Part shown: positions 35,503 through 45,103 of the stretch, one piece after another | How the letters are laid out: each line of letters starts with the position of its first letter | How positions within the stretch are numbered: position 1 is the first letter of the stretch | Assembly (NCBI GenBank): GCA_900545225.1 | Contig: UQXZ01000002.1 | Span: forward strand, 1-64,000 | Length of the DNA stretch: 64,000 bases | DNA from: an uncultured Eubacteriales bacterium | Lineage (GTDB): Bacteria > Bacillota > Clostridia > Lachnospirales > Lachnospiraceae | Direction: 5' to 3' | Program-made: the position numbers and the translations under genes | The notes under the pieces: generated by a model | What the model was told of the DNA's origin: nothing | Seen by the model: only the letters and a program-made list of their open reading frames with translations | Databases searched by the model: none

Positions 35503-37371
35503 TTGGAACAAAATCAAAACAAGAATAAAAGACAATTATTTATAAGGCAGTTAGTTCTGTTTATTGTCGATGTATTCGTTTTGAATGCCTCTGTAATATT
35601 AGCGCTGCTTATGAGATTTGATGTCTCAATACTGATGATACCTGACCATTATGCAGCCATATATAAGAATACAGCCATTATTTATACGGCTGCATCCATA
35701 GCAATATTCTGGTTTTTCAGGCTGTATCACAGCCTGTGGAGATATGCATCCATATCTGAGCTTTATAAGATAACACTGGCCTGCCTTTCATCTGTGGGAG
35801 TGTATATATTAATTACACTTGTCACAGGAAATGCACTGCCTAAGACAGTTTACTTTATGCAGTTCTGCTTCCTGCTTCTGGGAGTTACTGCATCGAGATT
35901 TATATACAGAATGGTTCGGATGTTCTTAATGCATGAAAAGCACATTGAGGGATCTGAAAGAATCATGATTATAGGTGCCGGTGAAAGTGCCAATACTCTT
36001 ATCAGAGAGTTTCAGGACTCACGTTACCTTACAAATCAGGATGTCATATGTCTCATAGATGATGACTCCAGTAAATGGGGCAGATATGTAAGAGGCGTGA
36101 AGGTTGTAGGCGGAAGAGACAGCATTAAGGAAAATGCAAAACGATATAAAATCGACCAGATTATATTTGCCATTCCGTCACTGGACAATGTTGAAAAGAG
36201 TAAAATCCTAAACATCTGTAAGGACACAGACTGTGAATTAAAGAGTGTTCCGGGTGTATACCAGATGGTCGATGGAGAGATAAATGTTAAGGACATAAAA
36301 AATGTTGATGTTCTTGACCTCTTAGGAAGAGACCCTATAACTGTAGATATGGATTCCATTATGGGATATGTATCAGGCAAAACAGTACTTGTTACAGGTG
36401 GTGGCGGTTCCATCGGTTCAGAGTTATGCAGACAGATTGCAGGACACAATCCGCATCTGCTTATAATATTTGATATCTATGAGAACAATGCATACGACAT
36501 ACAGCAGGAATTAAAGAAGACAATGCCAAATGTCCATATTGAGACACTTATAGGTTCTGTCCGTAACGAAGAGAAAATGGACGACCTGTTCAGAAAGTAT
36601 CATCCTGACATTGTATATCACGCAGCGGCTCATAAGCATGTACCTCTTATGGAGGACAGCCCGAATGAGGCAGTTAAGAATAACGTTATAGGTACATGGA
36701 ATGTGGCTAAAATGGCTGACAGATACAGAGCAGAGAAATTCGTTCTTATATCTACAGACAAGGCCGTTAATCCTACAAATGTTATGGGTGCCACAAAGCG
36801 TATATGCGAAATGATTGTCCAGATGTATGCAGAAGCATCTGAAACAGAATTTGTAGCCGTAAGATTTGGTAATGTACTGGGAAGTAACGGTTCTGTTATA
36901 CCATTATTTAAGAAACAGATTGAAGCAGGCGGACCTGTTACTGTTACACATCCTGACATCATAAGATACTTTATGACAATACCTGAAGCTGTATCTCTTG
37001 TACTTCAGGCAGGAGCATATGCTAAGGGTGGTGAGATTTTCGTTCTGGACATGGGAGACCCTGTTAAGATTGATGACCTTGCAAAGAACCTTATCAGACT
37101 TTCCGGTTATACATTAGGCGTGGACATGAATATTGAGTACACAGGCTTAAGACCGGGCGAGAAGTTATATGAAGAGCTTCTTATGGATGAAGAGGGATTA
37201 CAGGATACTGAAAATAAGCTTATACATATAGGTAAGCCTATTGTTATCGAAGATAAAATGAGATTCTATGACAGTCTTATCCAGCTTAAGATTCTCTCAT
37301 ATAGTGAGATTGAGGATATAAGACCTGTTATTATGGATATAGTTCCTACATTCCATCCGAATAAACATTAA
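35503..37371 (+). CDS. Membrane nucleotide-sugar 4,6-dehydratase (PglF/CapD-like)
   Basis: The protein (622 residues) has four N-terminal membrane segments and a first Rossmann region (IIGAGESANTLIREF). The SDR catalytic domain has TGGGGSIGSELCRQ and the altered active site STDKAVNPTNVMGATKR, where Met replaces Tyr as in PglF. It makes UDP-4-keto-6-deoxy-GlcNAc. TTG 35503 is chosen because AAAGGAAATAAA precedes it and the gene then starts just after the previous stop. With the aminotransferase and phosphoglycosyltransferase it forms the front end of a bacillosamine-like pathway; no acetyltransferase (PglD) is present. Confidence 0.92.
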   Translation: MEQNQNKNKRQLFIRQLVLFIVDVFVLNASVILALLMRFDVSILMIPDHYAAIYKNTAIIYTAASIAIFWFFRLYHSLWRYASISELYKITLACLSSVGVYILITLVTGNALPKTVYFMQFCFLLLGVTASRFIYRMVRMFLMHEKHIEGSERIMIIGAGESANTLIREFQDSRYLTNQDVICLIDDDSSKWGRYVRGVKVVGGRDSIKENAKRYKIDQIIFAIPSLDNVEKSKILNICKDTDCELKSVPGVYQMVDGEINVKDIKNVDVLDLLGRDPITVDMDSIMGYVSGKTVLVTGGGGSIGSELCRQIAGHNPHLLIIFDIYENNAYDIQQELKKTMPNVHIETLIGSVRNEEKMDDLFRKYHPDIVYHAAAHKHVPLMEDSPNEAVKNNVIGTWNVAKMADRYRAEKFVLISTDKAVNPTNVMGATKRICEMIVQMYAEASETEFVAVRFGNVLGSNGSVIPLFKKQIEAGGPVTVTHPDIIRYFMTIPEAVSLVLQAGAYAKGGEIFVLDMGDPVKIDDLAKNLIRLSGYTLGVDMNIEYTGLRPGEKLYEELLMDEEGLQDTENKLIHIGKPIVIEDKMRFYDSLIQLKILSYSEIEDIRPVIMDIVPTFHPNKH

Positions 37372-37416
37372 TATTTACATATACAATCTTTAAGGTTTAA
37401 TATGTAAACGGATACT

Positions 37417-37466
37417 AAAAAAACCGTTCCACATCGGCGTAATACCGATATGGAGCGGGTTTTTTA
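37417..37466. terminator. Bidirectional terminator between the glycan operon and ppk
   Basis: AAAAAAACCG with ATCGG pairs with CCGAT and CGGGTTTTTT, with an inner TTCCAC/ATGGA pairing. There is a T-run on either strand between convergent genes. Confidence 0.9.
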
Positions 37467-37532
37467 TTTTATATATCAAAGTTTTAGTGTCTGGTATATC
37501 ACTATCATATCTTGATTAAGTGATTAGAATTC

Positions 37533-39701
37533 TTATTTCTTCTTGCTGCGCTTGAAGAATTTATCAAAGAAACTCAGGTTAAGTTTTTTATCCTGCATTT
37601 TATCTTTAGCTTCATATTTAATTTTATGATTAGATTTATCATGAGTCTTGCTCTTTGAAAGATGGATAGCATGACTTAAATAGTATTCCTGCACATCGAA
37701 AGGATCCTTTCCTTTTGAATCAGGCATTGCATATTCACCGTTCGGAAGCATGACACGGCGATTTACATTGTCCTGAAGTGATCGGCGGATATATCGATTG
37801 ATAAATGCCTTTATTTCAGGACTCTTTATAGGACATGCAATCTCAGTTCTCTTATCCTGATTACGTGTCATAATGTCAGCAGAGCCTATATAAAGCTTCT
37901 GATCTTCCCCGGTTCCGAATGAATATATTCTGGAATGCTCCAGGAAACGGCCAACTATACTATTTACCATAACATTGTCGGTCTTGCCATGAATATTAGG
38001 TAAAATACAGCATATTCCACGGATAATAAGTATAATCTTAACGCCGGCACATGATGCTTCAGAGAATTTATCAATCAATTCCCTGTCAGTTACGGAATTG
38101 GCCTTTATCACAATCTGACCCTTAGAACCCTTGGCAATCTCCTCATCAATTAAGTCAAATAATCTGGTTTTCATTGAATAAGGAGCTACCATTAATTCAT
38201 TGTAGTTACCCTCTAAGTTTCCAATCATCATATTCTGGAAAAATTCAATAGCATCTGCAGCAATACCGCGATCGACTGTCATAAGGCTTAAGTCAGTGTA
38301 AATAGTAGATGTCTTCTCGTTGTAATTGCCTGTACCAATCTGGGTTACGTAAGACATCTTGTTGCCTGATTTTTTAGTTATAAGGCAGATTTTAGAGTGA
38401 CATTTATAGCCTTCTCTGCCGTAAATGATTTTGCATCCGGATTCTTCAAGTTCCTCGGCCCATTCTATGTTATTTTCCTCATCAAATCGTGCACGAAGTT
38501 CCATAAGAACCGTAACATCCTTTCCGTTTTCAGCAGCTTCACACAATGTTCTGGCTATCATGGAATGTTTTGCCAGTCGGTATACGGTCATTTTTATGGA
38601 CACTACTTCAGGATCATTTGCAGCCTCTTTTAAAAGGTCTAAAAATGGCTGCATGGACTGATATGGGAAGAAGAGAAGTACATCACGCTGAACTATCTGA
38701 TTCCACATTGACTCATGTGGAATCAGATAGTCTGGATATCTGGAGTTATATAACGGATAATATAAGTCTCGGCTTTTTGGTTTGAGAGAATATGCGTAAC
38801 TTAAATTCAAAGGACAGCTACACTTAAATACTTGATGCTTTTTAATAGAAAGTTTCTTTGTAAGCATTTCCTCAAGAGTCTCTGAATTACCGTTTATTTC
38901 CAATCTCACAGGTGCAAGTTTTTTTCTCTTTTTTAAAACTTTCTTCATATGAGAAATCATATCAATATTATCGTCGTCAAATTTTTCCTCATCAAGAGTT
39001 ATATCTGCATTTCGTGTAACTCTGAAAACTATTGTTTCCAGAATTTCATAAGATGGAAATACAAGATTAATTATAGCTTTTATAAATTCTTCAGTACGAA
39101 TATAACGGCATTCATCTCCCGGAAGCATTATTATCTGAGGAGCGGATTCCGGGATTTCAATAAGACCTACGCGCTTATTTTTATTTTTATCCTTCATTGA
39201 AGCAGCTATGTATGTAAGCTTGTTTACGATTTCAGGAAATGGATGAGTGGCATCTACAATCTGAGGAGAAAAGAGAGGCTTTATATACTCTCTGGAATAA
39301 TTAAGTACATAATCCCTTTCTTCATCAGTAAGATCGTTATATGAAAGCTCTATTACGCCTCGGTTGGAAAGCTCTTTCATAACATTTGTAAAAAGTGCAT
39401 CTCTCTTTTTGTAGAGAGGATCTACAGAAAAGAAGATATTCTCCAGCTGTTCCTCAGGTGTAAACCCTGATTTGGAATCGATATGCTTTGGAGCTATTGC
39501 CGCAAGGTCAAAAAGGCTTCCAACACGTACCATGAAGAATTCATCTAAATTGCTCGTGAAAATTGAAATAAATCTGAACCTCTCCATAAGAGGAACTTCT
39601 TTATTTGCAGCTTCAGAAAGAACGCGATCATTAAAGCGCAACCAGCTCAGCTCACGATTTTGTGTAAAAGAAAGATCAATCATTTCTTCATTTTCTGACA
39701 T
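37533..39701 (-). CDS. ppk: Polyphosphate kinase 1
   Basis: PPK1 makes inorganic polyphosphate from ATP. The protein (722 residues) has N-terminal LSFTQNRELSWLRFNDRVL, and the phospholipase-D-like catalytic halves with the phospho-histidine motif YKCHSKICLI and IGTGNYNEKT. The second half has IGSADIMTRNQDKR. A Lys-rich tail of about 35 residues is not conserved in the family. The start at 39701 is fixed by a GGGAGGG site upstream. It overlaps ppx by 22 bp and is cotranscribed with it. Confidence 0.96.
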   Translation of the reverse strand: MSENEEMIDLSFTQNRELSWLRFNDRVLSEAANKEVPLMERFRFISIFTSNLDEFFMVRVGSLFDLAAIAPKHIDSKSGFTPEEQLENIFFSVDPLYKKRDALFTNVMKELSNRGVIELSYNDLTDEERDYVLNYSREYIKPLFSPQIVDATHPFPEIVNKLTYIAASMKDKNKNKRVGLIEIPESAPQIIMLPGDECRYIRTEEFIKAIINLVFPSYEILETIVFRVTRNADITLDEEKFDDDNIDMISHMKKVLKKRKKLAPVRLEINGNSETLEEMLTKKLSIKKHQVFKCSCPLNLSYAYSLKPKSRDLYYPLYNSRYPDYLIPHESMWNQIVQRDVLLFFPYQSMQPFLDLLKEAANDPEVVSIKMTVYRLAKHSMIARTLCEAAENGKDVTVLMELRARFDEENNIEWAEELEESGCKIIYGREGYKCHSKICLITKKSGNKMSYVTQIGTGNYNEKTSTIYTDLSLMTVDRGIAADAIEFFQNMMIGNLEGNYNELMVAPYSMKTRLFDLIDEEIAKGSKGQIVIKANSVTDRELIDKFSEASCAGVKIILIIRGICCILPNIHGKTDNVMVNSIVGRFLEHSRIYSFGTGEDQKLYIGSADIMTRNQDKRTEIACPIKSPEIKAFINRYIRRSLQDNVNRRVMLPNGEYAMPDSKGKDPFDVQEYYLSHAIHLSKSKTHDKSNHKIKYEAKDKMQDKKLNLSFFDKFFKRSKKK

Positions 39702-40576
39702 AAATAGCCCTCCCTAAGACCATATTTACCTATGAATATATCTTTTGCTTTAGTATGTTGAACAATTTTATTTATAAATATAGTACCCGGTATTATGGTG
39801 TGTACACGATCCGGGCATGCTTTTAAAACAAGACTTCTTGCTTCCGTTGATTTACTTTTCAGAAGACTTACAATTTCCTTAAGCTCTTTTGTTGTTATGT
39901 TCTGATTGTCTGAAGGTTTTTTATACATATGGTTGCATATCTTTAATACTGCTCTTGCAGATCCGCCAATAAAGCATATCTGGTCTGTGTGCATGTCACT
40001 GAGGCCTGGATCTGAAAGTAATTTGTCTACATCATTTTCCATGGAAATGATTTCTTTTTTAGTAGGCCAGATTTTTGCAACATTATTTTTAAATAAGCTG
40101 AGAGAACCCAGAGGGTAGCTGTCAGAACCGCATACATCGCCATCAGCAATTCGTACAAATTCCACACTTCCTCCGCCGATATCTACCATAAGACCGTTAT
40201 CGAGATTTGTTTCATTGCATACTCCCAGATAGCCTATACGTCCTTCTTCATCGCCGGATAAAACATTTATCTTTGCTCCGGTTCTTTCATATACCTGATT
40301 AACTGTATATTCTCTATTATCAATGTTACGAAGGGCAGCTGTACCGAGGATTATTGAATCTTCCATTCCAAGTCTTGAAAGGATGGAAAGAAAATCATCC
40401 AATATTTCACATATTTTATCAATTCCCTCTTCAGTCATATTGTTGTCTACAATGTAGTTAATAAGACCAGCCATTTCCTTTTCTGAAAATAGTCTCGTAA
40501 AGCTGTTATCATTATTAATACGGTAAACCGACATTCTTACAGAGTTAGATCCGATATCAATTATTGAATAAATCAT
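39680..40576 (-). CDS. ppx: Exopolyphosphatase / guanosine pentaphosphatase
   Basis: Ppx/GppA-family phosphatase (298 residues, the short actinobacterial/clostridial form). The ASKHA motifs are IDIGSNSVRMSVYRI, the P-loop LMVDIGGGSVEFV, and IGGSARAVLKI. It degrades polyphosphate, opposing ppk in the same operon. GAGGGG precedes the start at 40576. A TATAAT-like hexamer on the minus strand (40662-40667) may be its -10 box. Confidence 0.92.
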   Translation of the reverse strand: MIYSIIDIGSNSVRMSVYRINNDNSFTRLFSEKEMAGLINYIVDNNMTEEGIDKICEILDDFLSILSRLGMEDSIILGTAALRNIDNREYTVNQVYERTGAKINVLSGDEEGRIGYLGVCNETNLDNGLMVDIGGGSVEFVRIADGDVCGSDSYPLGSLSLFKNNVAKIWPTKKEIISMENDVDKLLSDPGLSDMHTDQICFIGGSARAVLKICNHMYKKPSDNQNITTKELKEIVSLLKSKSTEARSLVLKACPDRVHTIIPGTIFINKIVQHTKAKDIFIGKYGLREGYLCQKMKK

Positions 40577-40837
40577 TTTTGCCCCTCAAAATTTCATTTT
40601 ATTATTGTACTGCTACATTCTATGTAATATTAAGCCACCCCAGTGGTTATTTTTTATGTAGATTATAGTACCTTTGTCAGTAAATATCTATGGATTGTTG
40701 TCAATTTAATAAAGCTTTACAAGGATTTTGCATGGATATGACACAATCTTGATATAAGTAAATATTACCGTAATGTACAATTTAAATAAGCTTAAGAGTA
40801 AGAATTTTTAGACATGTAAAGTGTAAGGGGGAAGAAT

Positions 40838-41065
40838 ATGAGTTATAAAACAGTAGTTTTAGACCATGCTTCAAAAACTAAAGATATGGCTTCTGCTGTA
40901 GAGCACAAAGCAAATGAAATGGCAGAGAAGGGATTTGAACTTATTACTATGTCCATTACCCATTCAGGAAAGGCGATTCTTGTTTTTAAAGCGCCGGATA
41001 AGCCAGTAAAGACATCAGATGATGTAAAAGGAAAAAAGTCTAAAACAGAAGATAAAAAGAACTAA
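40838..41065 (+). CDS. Small DUF4177-like protein
   Basis: The 75-residue protein has the look of the DUF4177 family: YKTVVLDH at the start, then an alpha segment HKANEMAEKGFELITMSITH and a strand AILVFKAP. A Lys/Asp-rich tail follows. The family has no known function. A strong GGGGGAAGAAT site precedes ATG 40838. It is divergent from ppx and has no partner gene downstream. Confidence 0.7.
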   Translation: MSYKTVVLDHASKTKDMASAVEHKANEMAEKGFELITMSITHSGKAILVFKAPDKPVKTSDDVKGKKSKTEDKKN

Positions 41066-41084
41066 TCATCTGACAGGATGATGT

Positions 41085-41183
41085 ATGTTCTTTAATACCA
41101 TGGTGCTGATGGTTGATCCAAATATGGGTGGTACTGTTTCAGTAATACTTGCACGCAAATTATATAAAATGAAAAATAATTAA
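41085..41183 (+). CDS. Possible 32-residue ORF
   Basis: The frame reads MFFNTMVLMVDPNMGGTVSV (first 20 residues) and ends KMKNN. It lies 20 bases after the DUF4177-like gene behind AGGATGATGT, a poor ribosome site. No family is recognised. Hydrophobic start and AT-rich ending may be chance. Confidence 0.2.
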   Translation: MFFNTMVLMVDPNMGGTVSVILARKLYKMKNN

Positions 41184-41341
41184 AATAGAATCGTAAAAAT
41201 TTAAAAACAAACCCAATATTATATATACCTTAAACCTTTAAAACAAACAAAAACTAATAAAACTATATACCTGAAAACTTTTAAAATATATTAAATCCAA
41301 AATTCTAAATATAAACAAAACGATACAATTTAAAATATACA
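41184..41341 (+). other. G-depleted AT/C tract
   Basis: Across about 158 bases the + strand holds only about four G residues, with many A-runs and TAAA/AACAAA stretches. No open frame, hairpin or promoter is evident. It directly precedes the terminator with the MITE. Confidence 0.5.
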
Positions 41342-41475
41342 AAAAAGAGGTGCACCTGAATCTGTAGTGACCTCAAAAAGTTAGACCTTAAAGAGAAGCA
41401 AGAATGTTTCTGCTTCTCTTTAAGGTCTAACACTTGGGGGTCAGTTCAATCCTATCCCGGGGTGCACCTCTTTTT
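41342..41475. terminator. Bidirectional terminator, interrupted in its loop
   Basis: AAAAAGAGGTGCACC (41342-41356) and its exact complement (41461-41475) form a 15-bp stem with T-runs on both strands, between the DUF4177-like gene and prs. The loop is now about 104 bases because an 86-bp palindromic element was inserted. Removing it with one copy of the ATC duplication leaves a 15-base loop. Confidence 0.85.
41363..41448. mobile_element. 86-bp MITE with IS3-family (IS150-like) ends
   Basis: The element begins TGTAGTGACC and ends GGGGGTCAGTTCA, so both ends read TG...CA. Its arms of 38 bases contain GTTAGAC, as IS3/IS150-group ends do. The inner 21 bp (41380-41400 and 41411-41431) are perfectly complementary around a 10-base loop. 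ATC is repeated directly at 41360-41362 and 41449-41451, a 3-bp target duplication as IS3 elements make. It has no transposase and would need one supplied elsewhere. Confidence 0.75.
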
Positions 41476-41533
41476 ATATTAAAACGATTTAATTAATCAG
41501 ACATAGTAATTAATTAAACGGCATATTATACAA

Positions 41534-42718
41534 TCAGATATCGATATCGATAGTCTCTTTGCTTGCGTTGTACTCTTTAACCTTCTCCTGAATTCTGTCA
41601 ACAGGTGTAAGAAGATTGCTGATAGAAGCATCATGGTTGATTGTATCAATGATAAGAGCGATGTACTTACTTACATCAACATTGATATACCATGGCTTCT
41701 CAAGGAGCTCTTCTGGCTGATAAATAAGGTTTGTTGTAAGAACCTTATCAATGATACCGTCCTTATGAGCCTGATCGAACTTTTCGAATCCGTTAGTGAA
41801 TAGACCAAATGTTGTAGCACAGAATACTCTCTTAGCCTTTCTTGCCTTGAGTTCAGCTGCTACTTCAAGCATACTCTCACCTGAAGAAATCATATCGTCG
41901 ATAATGATAACGTCCTTGCCTTCAACATTTGAACCAAGGAACTCATGAGCAACGATAGGGTTTCTACCGTCAACAACCTTTGTATAATCTCTTCTCTTAT
42001 AGAACATACCCATGTCGAGACCGAGAATGTTAGCAAAGTATACAGCTCTTCCCATACCACCTTCATCAGGGCTGATAACCATCATGTGATCTGAATCGAT
42101 AGTTAAATCGCTGATGTTGAGAAGAAGATACTTAATGAACTGGTATGTACATGATACAGATTCAAATCCGTTAAGTGGAATTGAGTTCTGAACTCTTGGG
42201 TCATGAGCATCAAATGTGATGATGTTGTCAACGCCCATAGCCACGAGCTCCTGAAGCATGTATGCACAGTCAAGAGATTCACGGGCTGTCTTTCTATGCT
42301 GTCTGCTCTCATAAAGGAAAGGCATAATAACGTTAATTCTTCTTGCCTTACCACTTGCAGCAGCAATTACACGCTTAACGTCTGCATAATGATCATCAGG
42401 TGACATATGGTTGATGAAACCACCCATCTTGTATGTAAGGCTGTTGTTTACAACGTCAACCATAATAAAGAGATCATTACCTCTTACAGAGCTGTTGATA
42501 ACAGCCTTTGCTTCACCTGATCCGAAACGTGGTGTTTCAACAGGAACAATGTAAGAGTCCTTCTTGTATCCGTTTAAGTTTGTAGAATCTGATCTTCTGT
42601 TTCTCCATTCTACAAGGTAATTGTTTACCTTTTCGCCGAGTGCTGCGCAACTCTTTAAAGGTATAATTCCTAGTGAACCATAAGGTATATTTTCAATATG
42701 GCGTTCATCGCGTGGCAT
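41534..42718 (-). CDS. prs: Ribose-phosphate pyrophosphokinase, long form
   Basis: Prs makes PRPP from ribose-5-phosphate and ATP. The protein (394 residues) has TFDAHDPRVQNSIPL, SPDEGGMGRAVYFAN and the PRPP-binding loop IIIDDMISSGESM. It is longer than the usual 310-320 residues, with an N-terminal extension and a changed start; this long type occurs in Clostridia. The start at 42718 is set by GGGGAGG upstream; 13 upstream in-frame codons are not used. Replication and cell-wall genes lie upstream on the same strand. Confidence 0.9.
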   Translation of the reverse strand: MPRDERHIENIPYGSLGIIPLKSCAALGEKVNNYLVEWRNRRSDSTNLNGYKKDSYIVPVETPRFGSGEAKAVINSSVRGNDLFIMVDVVNNSLTYKMGGFINHMSPDDHYADVKRVIAAASGKARRINVIMPFLYESRQHRKTARESLDCAYMLQELVAMGVDNIITFDAHDPRVQNSIPLNGFESVSCTYQFIKYLLLNISDLTIDSDHMMVISPDEGGMGRAVYFANILGLDMGMFYKRRDYTKVVDGRNPIVAHEFLGSNVEGKDVIIIDDMISSGESMLEVAAELKARKAKRVFCATTFGLFTNGFEKFDQAHKDGIIDKVLTTNLIYQPEELLEKPWYINVDVSKYIALIIDTINHDASISNLLTPVDRIQEKVKEYNASKETIDIDI

Positions 42719-42846
42719 AAAATGTATCCTCCCCAAAAATTTATTCAAGAATATCAATTAAAAAAATATTAACCTTTATAAATGATTAAGTCAAACGGTA
42801 TTTGCAAATAAATGCGTACATATTTATATAAAATTTCAATATGAGA

Positions 42847-43887
42847 TTAGAGGCGTTTATTTCTTAATACATATCTAAGATCATTGCCGACAATCTTGCG
42901 TATATTGTACAGATTTGCAAGTCTGGAAAATGTTCTTTCCGTATAAATATCCCTCAATTCCTTAAGAGATAAATTGGTTGAAATGATTGTGGACTTATTG
43001 TTAAGAAGTCTGTCATTTACAATGTTGAAAAACTTGTTAATCGTAAACTGATTTGGATACTCAGTTCCCAGATCATCTATTATAAGCAGATCGCAATATG
43101 TAATGTCTTCTCTACCAAGTTCATCATCGGCAGAATCGTCGTAGTATCCGTTTCTGGAAATGTCCTTACGGAGACTGTCGAAAAGGTCTGTTGCAGTGAA
43201 GTAAATTACACTGTGTACACTGTTAATAAGCTCTGAAGCAATACAGTTGGATAAAAAGGTCTTTCCAACGCCGGCCTGTCCGTAAAAGAGGAAGTTGCCG
43301 TGCTTCTTATCAAAATTTCTTACAAAGCTCTTTGTCTCTTCAACAAGATTTCTCATATACTCCCTTGGTGATACTCCTGAAAGCTCATCAGAAGGAGCGT
43401 CGGGATAAAGGCTTAAATCAAATGTATTAAAGTTTTCATTTATGGTGATGTTTTTAAGGTTTGAATCACCATAGATAAGGTCGATGGCTTTTTTCTTAAA
43501 GCAGTCGCACTGAGACTTCATACTGTATTCAGTAATGTTGTCCACATATCCTGTATCTTTGCATTTTGAACAAGTGTATATAGGATCCAGATAGTGCGGA
43601 TCATTATATAAACGGATGAGAATTTCTTTTTTGGCATTTTCAATATCGCGAAGATTTTCATCCAGTTCTTTTTTAATCTCTTTTTTCTTCTCCTCAGTTA
43701 TGCCGGGAGTAAGAATCTGCTTTGAAACTTCAACGGATAATTCGCTTATCTTCTTGTCGAGTTCGTCATATTCGGGAGCTTTTGTCCGAACATCCTCAAG
43801 CCTGTCGTCATGTATGTGCTTATTCTTTATGCGAATAAGGTCATACTGACGGATTATGGCATTATATTGTTGATTTGTAAGAGGCAT
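42847..43887 (-). CDS. dnaI: Helicase loader, DnaI/DnaC-type ATPase
   Basis: AAA+ helicase loader (346 residues) that places the replicative helicase on DNA. The N-terminal third is helical and ends with a Cys-rich zinc element (CSKCKDTG then CDCFKKKA). The ATPase core has Walker A GQAGVGKTFLSN, Walker B LLIIDDLGTEYPN and the sensor STNLSLKELRDIY. GGAGTAACAT precedes the start. The dnaD-like gene lies 14 bases upstream, matching the B. subtilis dnaB-dnaI pairing. Confidence 0.9.
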   Translation of the reverse strand: MPLTNQQYNAIIRQYDLIRIKNKHIHDDRLEDVRTKAPEYDELDKKISELSVEVSKQILTPGITEEKKKEIKKELDENLRDIENAKKEILIRLYNDPHYLDPIYTCSKCKDTGYVDNITEYSMKSQCDCFKKKAIDLIYGDSNLKNITINENFNTFDLSLYPDAPSDELSGVSPREYMRNLVEETKSFVRNFDKKHGNFLFYGQAGVGKTFLSNCIASELINSVHSVIYFTATDLFDSLRKDISRNGYYDDSADDELGREDITYCDLLIIDDLGTEYPNQFTINKFFNIVNDRLLNNKSTIISTNLSLKELRDIYTERTFSRLANLYNIRKIVGNDLRYVLRNKRL

Positions 43888-43901
43888 ATGTTACTCCTTA
43901 A

Positions 43902-45086
43902 TCAGTTGTCAGAGTTGAATTTCTTGGGAGCAATAAGTTCTTCCTCAAGTTTGTCAAAATCAATGTTATTTCTCTGGTTTTCATAGTTAAATGAAGAAGC
44001 AGGTGCCTTTTTAGGATTGTTGTATCTGGCATACTGTTTATTCATTTCATTTTTATGTTCCATATCCAGCTTTAAAACATCATCCATGGTTGATACGTTG
44101 TTGTCATACCATCCCTTAAGTATTTTATAGGTGTAACCGAAGGATGGTTCGTGACATCTTCTCATGGTTCTGTTGCAGGCCTCAATAATAAGGTCACTGT
44201 TGGTATGGAACATATCGTACCATTTATTAATTTCATCGAGCTCGTCATCATTAAGATCTCTGTTTCTTATTCCGAAAGCTCTGATAACCCTTCCGTAATA
44301 ATCAGTGAAGTTCTTAAGATAATTATCTGCATCTTCACTGTTTCGAATGTGGTTATGATTCCAGTCTACGGCAATGCGCTCAAGATATCTGAGATTCTTT
44401 TTGTTGTGCTCTGCGCCATATATAAGCAGATGTTCCACAAGAGCAACATTTCCATAGAGATGGTTATATATGGATATAAGTCTCTCCCTGTTGGAGTCGT
44501 TAACCTGAACATCCAAATATTTTTCCGCATAGAACATAACTTCCTTTATGGAGTCCTGTTCAGGCATAAGAGCCTTTATGGCAATGTTCTTTATGTCGTC
44601 ATACTGCTTCTGTTTCTGTAAATCCTCAGAACTGTCTGCTGAGGTTAATGATGTGCGCTGGTATGAGTTATAAGCGGCAGTTCCACATCTCTCAGCGTCT
44701 GGAAATGCAGAGTTTTTATTCTGATTATTAGTTGCTGAAGTAACACTGTTAATTGATTTTGTAGTAAATGATCTTCTCTTAGGGCTGTCGTTCTTTACAT
44801 CATTGATAACAATGCCTGTTATATTTTCATTATTATCAAGTGAAATTGATATAAGACCTTCCGACTGCCAGTAGAGAAGAGCTGATTCAAGGGCAAATGA
44901 ATCAATGCCCAGTACAATCTCAATGGTTTCCAGGGAGCTGATAGTAATATTCTGTTGTGTAAGACTTAAGAGATAAACATATACTTTGAAGTTTGTACCG
45001 TCAGTACCGATATATTTATCAATAAAGTCATTAGATATGTTTGTGTACATATTACTTCTATTAGAAGAAATAGCTATATTTCCCAT
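43902..45086 (-). CDS. DnaD-domain replication initiation protein
   Basis: The protein (394 residues) has an N-terminal winged-helix region (FKVYVYLLSLTQQ...). Two DnaD-type helical modules follow: about residues 180-240 (YLERIAVDWNHNHI) and 275-340 (YTYKILKGWYDNNV). Relatives (DnaB/DnaD of Firmicutes) remodel origin DNA and bring in the helicase-loader complex. A Lys/Asn-rich tail ends it. AGGAGATTCTG precedes the start; murC lies 17 bases upstream. Confidence 0.85.
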   Translation of the reverse strand: MGNIAISSNRSNMYTNISNDFIDKYIGTDGTNFKVYVYLLSLTQQNITISSLETIEIVLGIDSFALESALLYWQSEGLISISLDNNENITGIVINDVKNDSPKRRSFTTKSINSVTSATNNQNKNSAFPDAERCGTAAYNSYQRTSLTSADSSEDLQKQKQYDDIKNIAIKALMPEQDSIKEVMFYAEKYLDVQVNDSNRERLISIYNHLYGNVALVEHLLIYGAEHNKKNLRYLERIAVDWNHNHIRNSEDADNYLKNFTDYYGRVIRAFGIRNRDLNDDELDEINKWYDMFHTNSDLIIEACNRTMRRCHEPSFGYTYKILKGWYDNNVSTMDDVLKLDMEHKNEMNKQYARYNNPKKAPASSFNYENQRNNIDFDKLEEELIAPKKFNSDN

Positions 45087-45103
45087 CAGAATCTCCTTAA
45101 GTA

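Noticed and set aside
38397..38785. Plus-strand frames inside ppk
   Set aside because: These are antisense shadows of the conserved ppk catalytic half.
41363..41448. Structured RNA or riboswitch
   Set aside because: The perfect 21-bp arms, TG...CA ends and ATC duplication fit a MITE better. Riboswitches lie before genes on the same strand, whereas this sits between two gene ends and starts on opposite strands.
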